Source: Marvania coccoides (lineage: Eukaryota; Chlorophyta; Trebouxiophyceae; Chlorellales; Chlorellaceae). Taken from it: 64,000 nt of DNA. The first letter of the stretch is position 1. Each line of letters opens with the position of its first letter. Positions 54,437 to 64,000 of the stretch are shown one piece after another. Made by a program: the position numbers and the translations under genes. A model generated the notes under the pieces. It was given only the letters and a program-made list of their open reading frames with translations. It searched no databases and was not told the DNA's origin. Location of the stretch: positions 992,001-1,056,000 of the forward strand of contig OY978106.1 of the NCBI GenBank assembly GCA_963854735.1. Direction: 5' to 3'.

Positions 54437-55022
54437 ATGCTGGGGAGCAAGTTGATGCTGTTGGCCATCTTGGTCGGCCTTCAGGTAGTTGACGACGATT
54501 TCTCGTCTATAAAGAGAATTATTGGTCACTTGCATCAGAAATGGCTGTAAACCCCAATGCTGAGCCACTTTTATGCAGGTTGTCACGGCGGTTTGCAAGG
54601 ATGAGGCAACAGGGCTCATTGTGCGCTATAAAACGACGCTCTCGCGGCCAAAAACAAAATACAAGAAGATGCGAATGCCCCGGATGTATCGAGAGGAGCC
54701 CAAAATTGGAGAATCGGTTGAGGCAGCTGTCATTCGTTTGAATAGCGATCCCAGTGAGTTATTTTTCCTATGTGCCTATCATATGCACGTTTACCTTGGC
54801 TTACAAATTTATTCATCCTACAGACGTGGAATTTGCCGAGGCTGATGTTATGCTGCACACTGCGGCCACAGTTAACGACCCTGGGTTTGCCATTGCAACT
54901 TCGTGGGGAGCAGACAGAATTCAGCTGCGGCAGGCCTGGGACATCACGACGGGGGTTGGGACGGTGGCATCCAAGATCAAGGTGTGCCTCATCGACACTG
55001 GGGTCACACTGGTAAGCACTAA

Positions 55023-55086
<64 letters not shown>

Positions 55087-56708
55087 TGACAAAAACTATT
55101 TTTGTTGATTTTCTAATGACGTTCTGTTTTTCAGGCCCATCCCGATCTTCTGCGAAATGTTGTTGCTGGCTACAATGCGATCACAAACAGCGGTACTGGA
55201 GGTGGAAACGACGATAATGGCCATGGGTAAGGATAAGGAAAAGGAGGGAAAAAAAGCAGTGAATTGTGCATCCATCTTCTTGATCCTAACATTTCCATAT
55301 ACATTTTGTGCTTCTCTCGCAGAACTCATTGCGCAGGCGTGATAGGTGATTGATGTGGGGGAATGCTCCAGCTGAAGCCCTCCTGCCAAACACGCATTTT
55401 CTGCCCATTTTCTGCCCTCCTGCCAAACACGTTTTATATTTGAATCACTTCTTGCAGGAGCGACCCCAAACAACGCAATAGGAACCGCTGGAGTCAATCA
55501 TAACGTGCAGATTCTACCATGCAAATTCATGGCGGCGACAGGTAAGTATTTGCAATTTTATTCCAACGCTGTTGCCTTCCATTTCTAATTTTCGTCTTAA
55601 ATTTCTGTTTTGCAGGCGGCGGGTTGCTGTCAGATGCTGTGAGGCGCCAATGGACGAAGGGCTGCGTTTTTACTTCTTTTTTATGTTTTCTCTGGCAAAT
55701 TGTGTTATTTGCCGTCCCCTCCCTTTGTTGCAGGTTGAATGCGTCGACTGGTGCCGAGCCCAAGGCGCAATCGTCACCTCCAACTCGTACGGCGGCTATG
55801 GCGCGGCGTCTGAAGCAATGCGAATCGCCATCAACTCCTCATGCCAAGCGGGCCACTTGTTTGTTGCCGCTGCTGGGAACGCCGGCAGCAACAACGACCT
55901 CAGTCCGTACCACCCCGGGTCATACGCGTACACCGACAATCTGCCTTGCGTGATTGGCGTGGCGTCAACTAACAGCTCCAACATGCTGTCGACCTTCTCC
56001 AACTACGGCACGGCATCAACCCACATTGCAGCCCCAGGTGAAGAAACTGGCACCTTTAAATCTACCTTTTTGAAAAATGGAAAGTTGAGTGTTTCCCCTA
56101 TTGAATTGCACCCTGCAGGCGAGGTTATTTACTCAACCTATCTTGGCAGTGGCTATGCTTATCTGAGTGGCACATCCATGGCCACGCCCTATGTCGCTGG
56201 GGTGCTCGCTCTGATGGCGTCTGTGGACCCCACCCTCCGTGGCGTTGCGCTCAAGGACAGGCTGCTCAGCTCAGCGGTCGTCACTCCAGCGCTTGCAACC
56301 AAAGTTCAAAACGGACGTCTGCTCAACGCATTTGAAGCTGTGAAAGCGGCTCGGGGGACGACAGCCTCGTGCGCCGCCACTTCCGTCTCGCAGGTCGGCA
56401 ACTCGCATTACTCCAGCTCTGTGACGCCTGCCGCGCGAGTCGCTGTGATGTCGAGAAATCAGGCCTTGACAGGTTGCAAAACCCTCTGCGTTGCTGAGGC
56501 AGACTGCAGAGCATATACCTACCGCAATTCAAACAGGAATTGCTGGCGCTGGACGCAGCTCCCCACTTCGGTGAGTCTTGTCACCATTTTAAAATCGGTA
56601 CGAGGCATATTTTTTCAACGTGGTATTTGATGTTTTTTGCAGTTGACGTTGACCACGGCGATATCTGGATACACTTCGGGCCTCAAGAGCTGCACAGTCT
56701 CCGGATAA
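54437..56708 (+). CDS. secreted subtilisin-like serine protease (S8) with PAN-like tail
   Basis: Ten exons (54437-54484, 54579-54753, 54824-55011, 55135-55226, 55323-55345, 55458-55541, 55616-55638, 55734-56037, 56119-56570, 56643-56708) join in frame to 484 aa. The signal peptide is MLGSKLMLLAILVGLQ. A propeptide-like region covers about 17-115. The catalytic triad is Asp in KVCLIDTGVTL, His in NGHGTHCAGVIG (assembled across a 23-nt exon) and Ser in YLSGTSMATPYVAGVLALMA. The oxyanion Asn is in FVAAAGNAGSNNDL. Cys-containing C-terminal residues (GCKTLCVAEADCRAYTYRNS) look like a PAN/Apple fragment. The eighth intron (81 nt) is stop-free and a multiple of three. A long (TA) run sits in intron 3. 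It is expected to be secreted or vacuolar and to be processed autocatalytically. Confidence 0.9.
55026..55083. repeat. (TA)n microsatellite
   Basis: About 29 uninterrupted TA dinucleotides inside intron 3 of the subtilisin gene, 50 bp before the acceptor of exon 4. Confidence 0.95.
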
Positions 56709-58347
56709 TATAAAACAAGCGTATCTATTAGTTAAATAATGATATAATGATCTTTAAACTTTGTCTCCTTCGAATTGCTGCATGAAACTCAAAACTACAC
56801 ATCCTCTTCAATCGTCAACTGCCAAAGTAACATTTCCATCCATCAATCCATCCTCCGTATGTTTATGTCATCCCTTTCCATTTTTTTCTTTTCCAAGCAT
56901 GCACATGCTCACTTTTTAAGACGCGCCGGTGTTGAAGCCCTTCCGCCGTATTCTCTTTTCTGGCCCAAAGCCTCGCCTCTATTTCATTAGACGCCCTGCT
57001 ATCGCGAAGGGCGTCCAATCGCGAATTCTTACTCAGCACGCGGTATCCCATTATTTCCCCTATGAATTGTGCAGCTGCAAAGCGTTGAAGCCTTTCGTAG
57101 CTACTCGATTTGAATTTCTTCTTTCTCATAGCTGAGCATGCATACTTCCTCCATGGATGAAGCCGTTTGTTGGTTAACCATGAAAAAAAAGCTCGTGTTT
57201 AAGAGCGTTTTTTTTGTGGAAACTTAATAAACATCATAGCTCAAGCCTAAGGCCATTTGCCATCCCTTTGTTCATATCGAATCATGGCCTACTTGTTTAT
57301 GATCTCAAAGACCGTTCATCGTGCAGCCCATGCCTTAATGTAATATGCTGCGTGGAAGGTTGGCCAGACGCAAATATGCCAGCCCCTTCCTCCCACTTTG
57401 TCCATTTATTCAAAACCAGACAAACACACAATCGCATGAATTCTATTTGTCTTGCATTTTCAAACACCCAGCAGGATTAACTGGCAATTGAAAAGCCGGC
57501 ATGCGAGAAATAAAAAAACGCTGGAGAGGAGCTCTCTAACATGCATGGGCACAGTGGTGGGTAAGCTTGCTTCGCCCCTTTTCAGTTGGAAAATAGTTTA
57601 CAAGTGCCAAATTTTGGGCAGTTATCAGTACACCGTCACGGTATTGCTGATGCGGCATCAGAAGAAGCGGTAGCATGTTTCAGCACCACCTTGGTAATTT
57701 GAATGTGTAATAAAAGAAGCAGGGGGAAGAAATTCATATTTTGATCGGCAAGTATTTATTGAAGAACATATAACTTATAAGAACTATCTAGGAAGAAAAT
57801 TGAGGGTCTCTTAAAAATTGAAGTTCATTTTCGTCACGGCGTGGTATGGCAGTTCATGCCTATGCAGGCGATTGACAAAAGGAGGCAACTTGCGCTTGTC
57901 CTAAGGTTGGTGGTACAGTAGACTTGGGGGCGAGCTGCTCAGCAGGCTGTGTTGAGCGCTTCACTCCCCCATTCAATGGCGGCTTGGCTTCCACGCAGTG
58001 CAAGGAGTGCTGCGGTGCTTAGCGCCTCCTGAGGCGGCTCGGCTGCGCGTGGATGCGCCATCCGAGGAGGTGGGTGGGCTGCGACGACGGCGCTGATGAT
58101 GGGCCGGCCACATTGCGCCATGCTGCACCGCTGCTGGCGTCGCTGCAGCTGCTGCAGCCAGCGGCGGCGGCGGCGACCACGCAAGCATGTGGTCCGGGCA
58201 GCTCCTCCCGCACGGCGGGAGCGGGGGACACAAACAGCAGCGAAGTGGCAACAGCGGCGGCCGGTCTTCCGGGCGTCTGCTGCTGCTGCTCGTTGGGGCT
58301 GCTGGCAGCGGTGGGGCTGCTGGTCTGAGATGCGACCTTGACAGCAG
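56709..58347. other. intergenic, plus an open GC-rich stretch at its end
   Basis: About 56709-57930 has no recognised gene. From 58347 back to about 58018 the minus strand is GC-rich with protein-like composition in a frame different from the adjoining gene (see the separate finding). Confidence 0.4.
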
Positions 58348-60252
58348 CTATGGATTCCTGCTCGCGGCAATGAAGGGGGCGCGAGGGATCTTGCTGCCGA
58401 CAAAGCGGGGCGGAGGGGGGCTCGCAGCTGCAGCACGCCTCTGCAGCTTCTCCTCGGCGTCTGCGAGCTTGTTGGCGACCTCCGCCAAGGCGATGGCGTG
58501 GAGCTCCTTCTCCGCGGCCCGCTCTCGCTGCTCCCGTTGCAAAGCTGCGTCCAAGTTGGCCATGCGAACAGCGGACGGTGCTGCTTTGTACATAAGTTCC
58601 GCCAGGGAAGTCATCATGGCGCCGTACTCGATGTCCTGGTCATTTGCAACCTCCTGCAGGTCCGCCACCTGCTTCTCAAGCGCTCGCTTGGCTGTGTGCA
58701 GCATTGCGCAGCTTTCCGCATTCTCCAATAGCTGCGCCGCCGTGGCAGCGTGTGCTTGCTGCTCTTGCGCCAGCCGCTCTCGCAAGTCGTCCGTGCCGTC
58801 AATGAGTGCCTCCTGCAACACCTCGGCGTGCCGCGTCTTCTCGGCCAGCTGCTCCTCAAGCTGGGCGGTGCGGCGCTGCTCCGCCTCTTTTGCCGCCTTC
58901 TCCTGGAGGAACATCGCCTGCCAATCCAGCGTGTCTTCGAGGGTGACCTCGTAACTGGTCACTATCGCCTTCAGCGCCGCGTTCTCAGCCAGGACAGCAG
59001 CGTATTCCTCTGCAGAGGGCGGGGCCTCCACCGCCGCCGCTGCTGCTGGCTCCGCCTCCATTGCGCTTTCCTCAAACACCGAGTTGCCAAATCCCAGCTT
59101 CGTGGAGGCATATGAGTCCTCTGCGTCCATGGCCACGGCAGCAGCGGCGCTCGTAGCGTCGTCCTCCTCCTCTTCCGTCCAATCCCAGGCCATCGATGCT
59201 GCCGACTCGCTAGCTTCGCTGGCCTGCATTGCGTTAGTCAGCGTCACACCCTCGATCGCCGTGGCCGCAGATTCCTCGCTGGAAGCGGCTGCTTTGTTTA
59301 CCGGCGCCCACTCCATCTCTTCCTGAATTTCTGCAGCGGGCTGGGCGTTGCCGGCGAATGCCGAGGTGGTTGAGGCACGGACAGCCTTGGGGGAAGAGCG
59401 CGGCGGCGCCGCGACCTGCTGCGGAGCCTCTGCGACATCTTCCTCCTCTTCTTCCTCCGCCGCCGTCACTGCTGCGGGCTGGGCAGGCGCGAGCTGGGCT
59501 TTGCCGATGGATGCCAAGCTGCTGGTAGCATGGACAGCCCTGGGGGGCGATCGCGGCAGCGCGGCGACCTGCGGCTGGCTCTCAGCGACCTCCTCCTCCT
59601 TCTCCTCTTCCGCCGCCAGCGGCACTGCCGCTGTGAAGTAGCCCCCTTCGGGGTCGCGCCCGCGCTTTCCGGGGCGCTGTGCGTCAGCGTTTTCTTCCCA
59701 CTCATCATCCCGCTCCAGCTCGTCGCGTCCGCGCTTCTGGAGCCCGGGCGGGGGCGCGAGCTCGGCAGCCAGGTCAGCCGCCTGCGCGGCCTGATGCACT
59801 GCGGCGTTGCCGGGGATGGTCTGGAAGGGTCCCTGCACCTCGTTGGGGTCGACATCCTCCTCTATATCGTTGATAAAGGCTCCAGCGAGCGGGGAGGGGC
59901 GTTGTGGGGGGCGGAGTTTGCTGCGCCCGAGCTAGCGGCGCTGTTGGCGTGCTGTGCGGCCGCCGGCGCGTTGCCGACACCTGCAAGGATGTGAGAAAGT
60001 GCTGAAGGTCAGATATTGGTGCGGTGGGCATGGCTAAAGGGTGCACCCCACCAACCGCAAAGATGAGAAGATCCCGATGTTTAAATGTCCACGTCGTATT
60101 TTCGGTGGTTGCGCGCTCAATAAGAGCAGAATCGGGTTCTACTCACTGCCAATGCTGCCGTGCGAGCTTTCGGCAGGCACCGCCTCGCCTTGCTCCGCTT
60201 GAATTTGATTTGCGAACTCATCGTCGCTATAGACTTCGTTTTGTCCCGCCAT
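58348..60252 (-). CDS. acidic repeat and coiled-coil protein, unrecognised
   Basis: Exon 1 (60252-60147; MAGQNEVYSDDEFANQIQAE) ends in a clear GTGAGT donor in phase 1. The best continuation in frame is an ATATAG acceptor giving exon 2 at 59861-58348 and 539 aa. A stronger-looking CTTGCAG acceptor 123 bp upstream leads to a stop after about 40 codons, so the junction is uncertain. The protein has a basic motif twice (KRGRDELERD, KRGRDPEGG), then two tandem copies of a ~45-residue unit (EEVAESQPQVAALPRSPPRA and EDVAEAPQQVAAPPRSSPKA), acidic Ala/Glu stretches, and about 190 residues of coiled coil (LEEQLAEKTRHAEVLQEALI). The end is basic. Probably nuclear or cytoskeletal scaffold; function unknown. 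Confidence 0.55.
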
Positions 60253-60779
60253 GTTTCTATTTATATGCTCTGATTGCAATGCGCTATTTAAATCCAATTC
60301 AAAATGCCTGGATTCAAATCCCGATGTTTTGAAAAGGACCGCCCAAGTATTCTGCACCCCGATAGAAAGCGTGCGTCTGGGGCGCGAAAACAGCTCCAAA
60401 TTCTCAATTCTGCGCAATTGTGAGCTCTACGGATCAGCGCGACTGAGTGCAATGCATGCCATAAGCACGATCGCAGCCTCCAACCAGGCGCAGAAAGGCC
60501 AAGCTTGGGCGGGGAACCGGGGAACCATTGGCGATGGAATTTCTTTTTGCACAATTTCCATATTTCCCTTGTTTTCTGCCGCTGAACTGGTCATGGCGAA
60601 TGAAAAGATTTCAGTCCCTGCAAAACTTATACCTTTTTCCAGGATCAAATTGCACCTTTAGCTGAAAACAAACCAAATACTAAAAACGAGGTGGCGACAT
60701 TAGCAGAACAGCAGTCTTGGGTAATCAGTCTTGGGAGGGGCCCATTATCCTTTTGGAAGTGAAGGCGGTGGGGTGTTCT

Positions 60780-60812
<33 letters not shown>

Positions 60813-61065
60813 GAGAGAGAGGCACGCGCGGTGTAAATTTGGGTCTCAGACCTGTGTACAGTCGACACAGGCATATAAAAATTATAATTTTTGCTATTCA
60901 TATTATTTAGTTATTTAATTTAAGACATCTAGCTCGTTTCATCGTTTCCTTATTTGACTTGATGGGCCTGCAATCCTGACTCTCCGTTTGACTTTTCATT
61001 TTAAATTGTTCGAATTCAGAACGGGGCCGATAGTTTGATTTTCCCTAGTGTCCTTGTGCCCAATT
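60253..61065. other. intergenic with (GA)n run
   Basis: Divergent spacer between the coiled-coil gene and the glycosyltransferase-like gene. No gene seen; (GA)n lies at 60780-60821. Confidence 0.45.
60780..60821. repeat. (GA)n microsatellite
   Basis: About 21 GA dinucleotides with a single GC interruption near the middle. Confidence 0.95.
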
Positions 61066-61995
61066 ATGGGGCTGCGCCGATCAAATAGAATTGTGCGCTT
61101 AACTCAGTATTCGTTCATTCTTTTTTTTGCTTATTGGGTGTTTAAGAAAACCACCGTTCGCGCCCCCAAAGCTACTGATAATAATGATAATAACTCTATC
61201 TCTTCTGTCCCCTCCCCTACCGTTAACAAAACATACCGAGTCGCCCTTTGTTCGTGCACGATTGGTGCGTACAGCCCATGGACTGTGCTGTTTCAAGAGA
61301 GCCATAAAACTTACGCTCGGCGCCACGGCTATGATTTCATAGCAGTGGACAAACCTCTGGACCCCAACGTCTCTAGCCTGTCAAACGCCGAGGAGCTGTA
61401 CCCGATGCAACGGCTGCTGGCGTTTTCCCGCGAGTGGAGCTACAAATACGATTACGTAATTCTCGTTGATGAAAATATGTTTATAACGTGCCACGCGCCG
61501 CCGATTCACACCGCCGTGGGCTTCGGACAGCCGCTGGCGATGGCCGACGAGTTCACCCAGCCCTCGGTGGAGGCCCGGCTGCAGGTGCAGCAGAAACTGG
61601 GCTGGGATGCCACGGCATCGGCTTATTTTGAAGCATCTGGATTTCCCATCACCACCGCTCGGGTGCTCAACACAAATTTGATCGTGGGGCAGCCAGCGTT
61701 CCACGGCAAATTCCTGGAAGAGCTGTACTACCGGCACTACGAAAAAGCGATTGGCAACCCCAAGAGAATTCATTTCATGCAAGCCGCGCTGGGTTCCGTG
61801 CTTTTGTCCAACAACTCGTACGTGGTGTTGCCCAACGAGTTCAACCCGGCGTGGTTCATTTACACCGCCGCGGATCCCGCTGCGGACTTTGACAAGTTTC
61901 AGGAAGAAAACCATTTCCTCAATTTCGCGGGGTATAAGAAAGTCCAGCGGCTGAGCATTGAAAAGTCGTGCATCGAAATGCCGCCAAAGCAGTGA
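61066..61995 (+). CDS. type II membrane glycosyltransferase-like protein
   Basis: Single exon, 309 aa from ATG 61066 (MGLRRSNRIV); an in-frame GTG upstream is not used. A basic cytoplasmic stub and one hydrophobic span (about residues 14-26, YSFILFFAYWVFKK) form a signal anchor, followed by an Asn/Ser-rich stem. The luminal domain has a nucleotide-diphospho-sugar transferase pattern: YRVALCSCTIGAYSPWTVLF, SHKTYARRHGYDFIAVD, PMQRLLAFSREW, YDYVILVDENMFI (position of the DxD motif) and ARVLNTNLIVGQPAFHGKFL. ARRHGYDF and ILVDxN are typical of GT34/galactosyl-type and related GT-A folds. The sugar and acceptor are unknown. Golgi location is expected. Confidence 0.66.
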   Translation: MGLRRSNRIVRLTQYSFILFFAYWVFKKTTVRAPKATDNNDNNSISSVPSPTVNKTYRVALCSCTIGAYSPWTVLFQESHKTYARRHGYDFIAVDKPLDPNVSSLSNAEELYPMQRLLAFSREWSYKYDYVILVDENMFITCHAPPIHTAVGFGQPLAMADEFTQPSVEARLQVQQKLGWDATASAYFEASGFPITTARVLNTNLIVGQPAFHGKFLEELYYRHYEKAIGNPKRIHFMQAALGSVLLSNNSYVVLPNEFNPAWFIYTAADPAADFDKFQEENHFLNFAGYKKVQRLSIEKSCIEMPPKQ

Positions 61996-62866
61996 GAGGA
62001 GATTATTTTCGGGTTGAAACAGTCGTTGAGTGCTTTGGGTTGAAAGAAAATATATTTTGGGTACGCTGGAGCTACATTATGCTGGTTTTGTTTGGCGGAG
62101 GTTTTGACTATAGGAAAGTGACCATTTTGGAAGGAATTAGACTTTAGGCTGCGTCCAAAATGCCCATGCTTGGTACTAATTGATTCCAAATGTTAACAGT
62201 TCATCCTCTTTCTCACAGAATTCGAAAAAACAATCAAGTACGTCCTCTTCAGCCTCTTCTAAGAAAAACTTCAAGGTTTCTTCAGACTATTTTTCTTTCT
62301 TCAAGAACCCCATTCTGTATTTGCTCAGCCGCCTTCTTTTTAAAGAGTAGCAGCTCATCCATGACGCCACCACCGACTCTTCACCGGAACAGGTAGTTTT
62401 GGATGGGTTTGGCATTTACACAAAGAGGGGAGAGTACAACGACGGTCATAGGGGGGGAGGAGAGTAGGCATGCCACATGAACAGACTTTTTTTTATTTTC
62501 AATACAATACGGAGGGGGTCTTGTGCTGATACAATTAAGTCGCCTTGGCTGGCGAGATCTGAAAACACGCGATGAAAAACACACAAGAGAAAAATAGAAA
62601 GGGCAAGAGAAGGAGAGAGAGTACATGCCTGATAGTGGGACACACCAAAGATATGGCGGCGTACTGGATATGAAAAGAAAGGTTGGCACTGCACTGTTGG
62701 ATGGCGGCACAGAGATACAATAAATCTAAAGAGGGGGAGAACGCAGGGAAAGCACAGGGATGCATGTGATTATGCAATGATCGTTTTTAACTGTTTGTTT
62801 GAACAGATAGTCGCTGAAAAAGCACTAGTAGTGCGTGGGGAGAGAAAAAATGCATTAAAAATTAAT
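61996..62866. other. intergenic, nothing recognised
   Basis: AT-rich with short open frames lacking motif or splice support. The end is the 3' flank of the next minus-strand gene. Confidence 0.4.
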
Positions 62867-63975
62867 CTACGCTGCGGCAGCGGCAGCATTGACGTACTCA
62901 GCGGTGACCTCCTGCTGCAGGGCAGAAACCGCGTCCAGCAGGACCGCCAGCTCCTGGGGGTCCACGCCATCAATCAGCGCCTCGGCGCCCCGCTCCAGCT
63001 CCGTCACCCGCGCCGTCAGCTTGGCACCCCCTCCTTTCCCCGCAGTCTCCCCGAGCTGCCCCTTACCACCGCATTTCTTGTGGCGCTCAGCCTTGTGCTT
63101 GTGTTTCTTGTTCGAGCGGTGGTGGTGGTGATAGTGGTGGGGCTCGTCCAGGCAATGGCCGCCCCCCACAACAGCGGTATCGTCTTTCAGGCAGGCAGCA
63201 TCGCCGCCGGCATCGCCACCGTCCTTCAGGGCCGCCAGGTACGACTCAGCGACCAGGTCTGCGTTCCCGCGCGGGACCATCGTTGAGCGGGCCTCCAGGC
63301 GGTGCTGCGCCTCGGCAGCGCCGTCCAGGGTCTTTTTGAAGAGGTCGGGGAAAGTGGGGAAGCGCTGGCGGTTGGCAGCGAAAGCTGAGGCCACGGCGTC
63401 TGCGAGCTCGGCCACGCGGGCCTCCAAGGAGGCCAGGCGGGCATCGTGGTGACCCAGGCGCTGGGTGGCTGACAGCGACTCCAGCTCCAGGCGCTCAACC
63501 CTGCACATCAGATAAAAATAAAGATCGAAAAAACGAAGGTGAGTTTTGGGTGGTGCGTCTCCAAAAAACGAGCGTCTATGGTATTATGTTATTGAATTGG
63601 GCATTTCCAAATTTCATGGTAGCATGCCACTTACCGAGACTCCAGGTCAAGGTCATTGTGGACGTCCCCAGCCAGCAGCGGCTGCCCCTCAGTGGCGCCT
63701 TGGGGAAGGGCATGGGGGTGAGGAGAGGGGTCAACGACAACCGCCCCGCTGGTGGGGAAGGCCACCTCCAGGTCGCAAGGCTGCCTGAGAGTGACGGTGG
63801 TGGCGGTAATGGCGTCCTTGGCGGCGCGATGGTGGCGTCTTTGGCGGAGCTGATACGGATACACCAGCGCGTGTACTGCGATCCCGAAAATTATGAAAAT
63901 ACCAATTAGGGAAAGATATTTACACACGCTATCTAGATCTTGGTCCATCTGTGCCGCATCGTTATGGTGATCCAT
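62867..63975 (-). CDS. membrane-anchored coiled-coil protein with His/Lys-rich segment
   Basis: Unrecognised. Two exons (63975-63635, 63500-62867) join in phase 2 to 324 aa. The N-terminus MDHHNDAAQMDQDLDSVCKY is followed by one hydrophobic span (LSLIGIFIIFGIAVHALVYP) at about 21-41. Two coiled-coil parts (RVERLELESLSATQ, RLASLEARVAELADAV) flank a His/Lys cluster (HHYHHHHRSNKKHKHKAERH) at about 235-255. The end is helical and Ala-rich (EYVNAAAAAA). The His cluster may bind metal. The frame stays open upstream to the window edge and a CAG lies 25 bp before the ATG, so an additional 5' exon outside the window is possible. Confidence 0.55.
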
Positions 63976-64000
63976 CCTCCGCTGCTGCACGGTAGGCACG

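Noticed and set aside
59862..60014. Stronger-looking CTTGCAG acceptor for exon 2 of the coiled-coil gene near 59984.
   Set aside because: It leads to a stop after about 40 codons, whereas the ATATAG acceptor keeps frame into the long coding block. Kept only as an alternative in the feature text.
1..64000. CRISPR arrays, tRNA or rRNA genes, and intact transposons.
   Set aside because: No regularly spaced identical repeats with unique spacers, no cloverleaf with the conserved T-arm that I could find, and no transposase or reverse-transcriptase motifs. A covariance-model search would settle the RNA genes.

Overview
The window is nuclear DNA from a eukaryote with spliced genes, most likely a flagellate green alga (Chlorophyta). 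Coding exons are GC-rich, while introns and spacers are AT-rich. The cytochrome c is very close in style to the Chlamydomonas protein. There is a chloroplast-type soluble inorganic pyrophosphatase, an outer-arm axonemal dynein intermediate chain, a PSP-rich linker of the kind seen in algal extracellular proteins, and occasional TGTAA motifs downstream of stop codons. The taxonomic call is inference. I see no rRNA, tRNA, CRISPR or intact transposon.

Layout. 0-7 kb: COX16, a two-exon ATC-hydrolase-family gene, the Holliday-junction nuclease subunit EME1, a truncated GT90 glycosyltransferase-like fragment and a small unrecognised gene. 7-13 kb: a six-exon CHD1 chromatin remodeler. 13-21.5 kb: VDAC, a small single-pass membrane protein, dynein IC (DNAI1 type), cytochrome c and NAD-isocitrate dehydrogenase. 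21.7-27.7 kb: a PIF1 helicase and a GRIP-domain golgin. 28.8-33.7 kb: three tandem genes sharing an N-terminal domain that I cannot place firmly; a nucleoplasmin-like fold is my best guess. 34.9-37.2 kb: a secreted phospholipase A2/PAN/proline-rich fusion. 37.9-45.4 kb: ATG4, a SEC-C-tailed organellar protein, an unrecognised membrane protein, an O-methyltransferase and pyrophosphatase. 45.6-49.2 kb: a RING-CH (MARCH-type) ligase beside a decayed relative. 49.3-52.9 kb: an SDR enzyme and an AT-hook coiled-coil protein. 54.4-56.7 kb: a secreted subtilisin with a PAN-like tail. 58.3-64 kb: a coiled-coil protein with internal repeats, a type II membrane glycosyltransferase-like protein and a histidine-rich membrane-anchored coiled-coil protein.

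Several neighbours are arranged head to head over 130-350 bp (for example cytochrome c/IDH3, ATG4/SEC-C, OMT/PPase, RING-CH/SDR), which suggests shared promoters. Mitochondrial functions are over-represented in the first third (COX16, VDAC, cytochrome c, IDH3). The most novel material is the tandem three-gene family at 28.8-33.7 kb, the multidomain PLA2 fusion, two GC-AG introns, introns that are stop-free multiples of three, and a short dispersed non-coding repeat found in at least four places.
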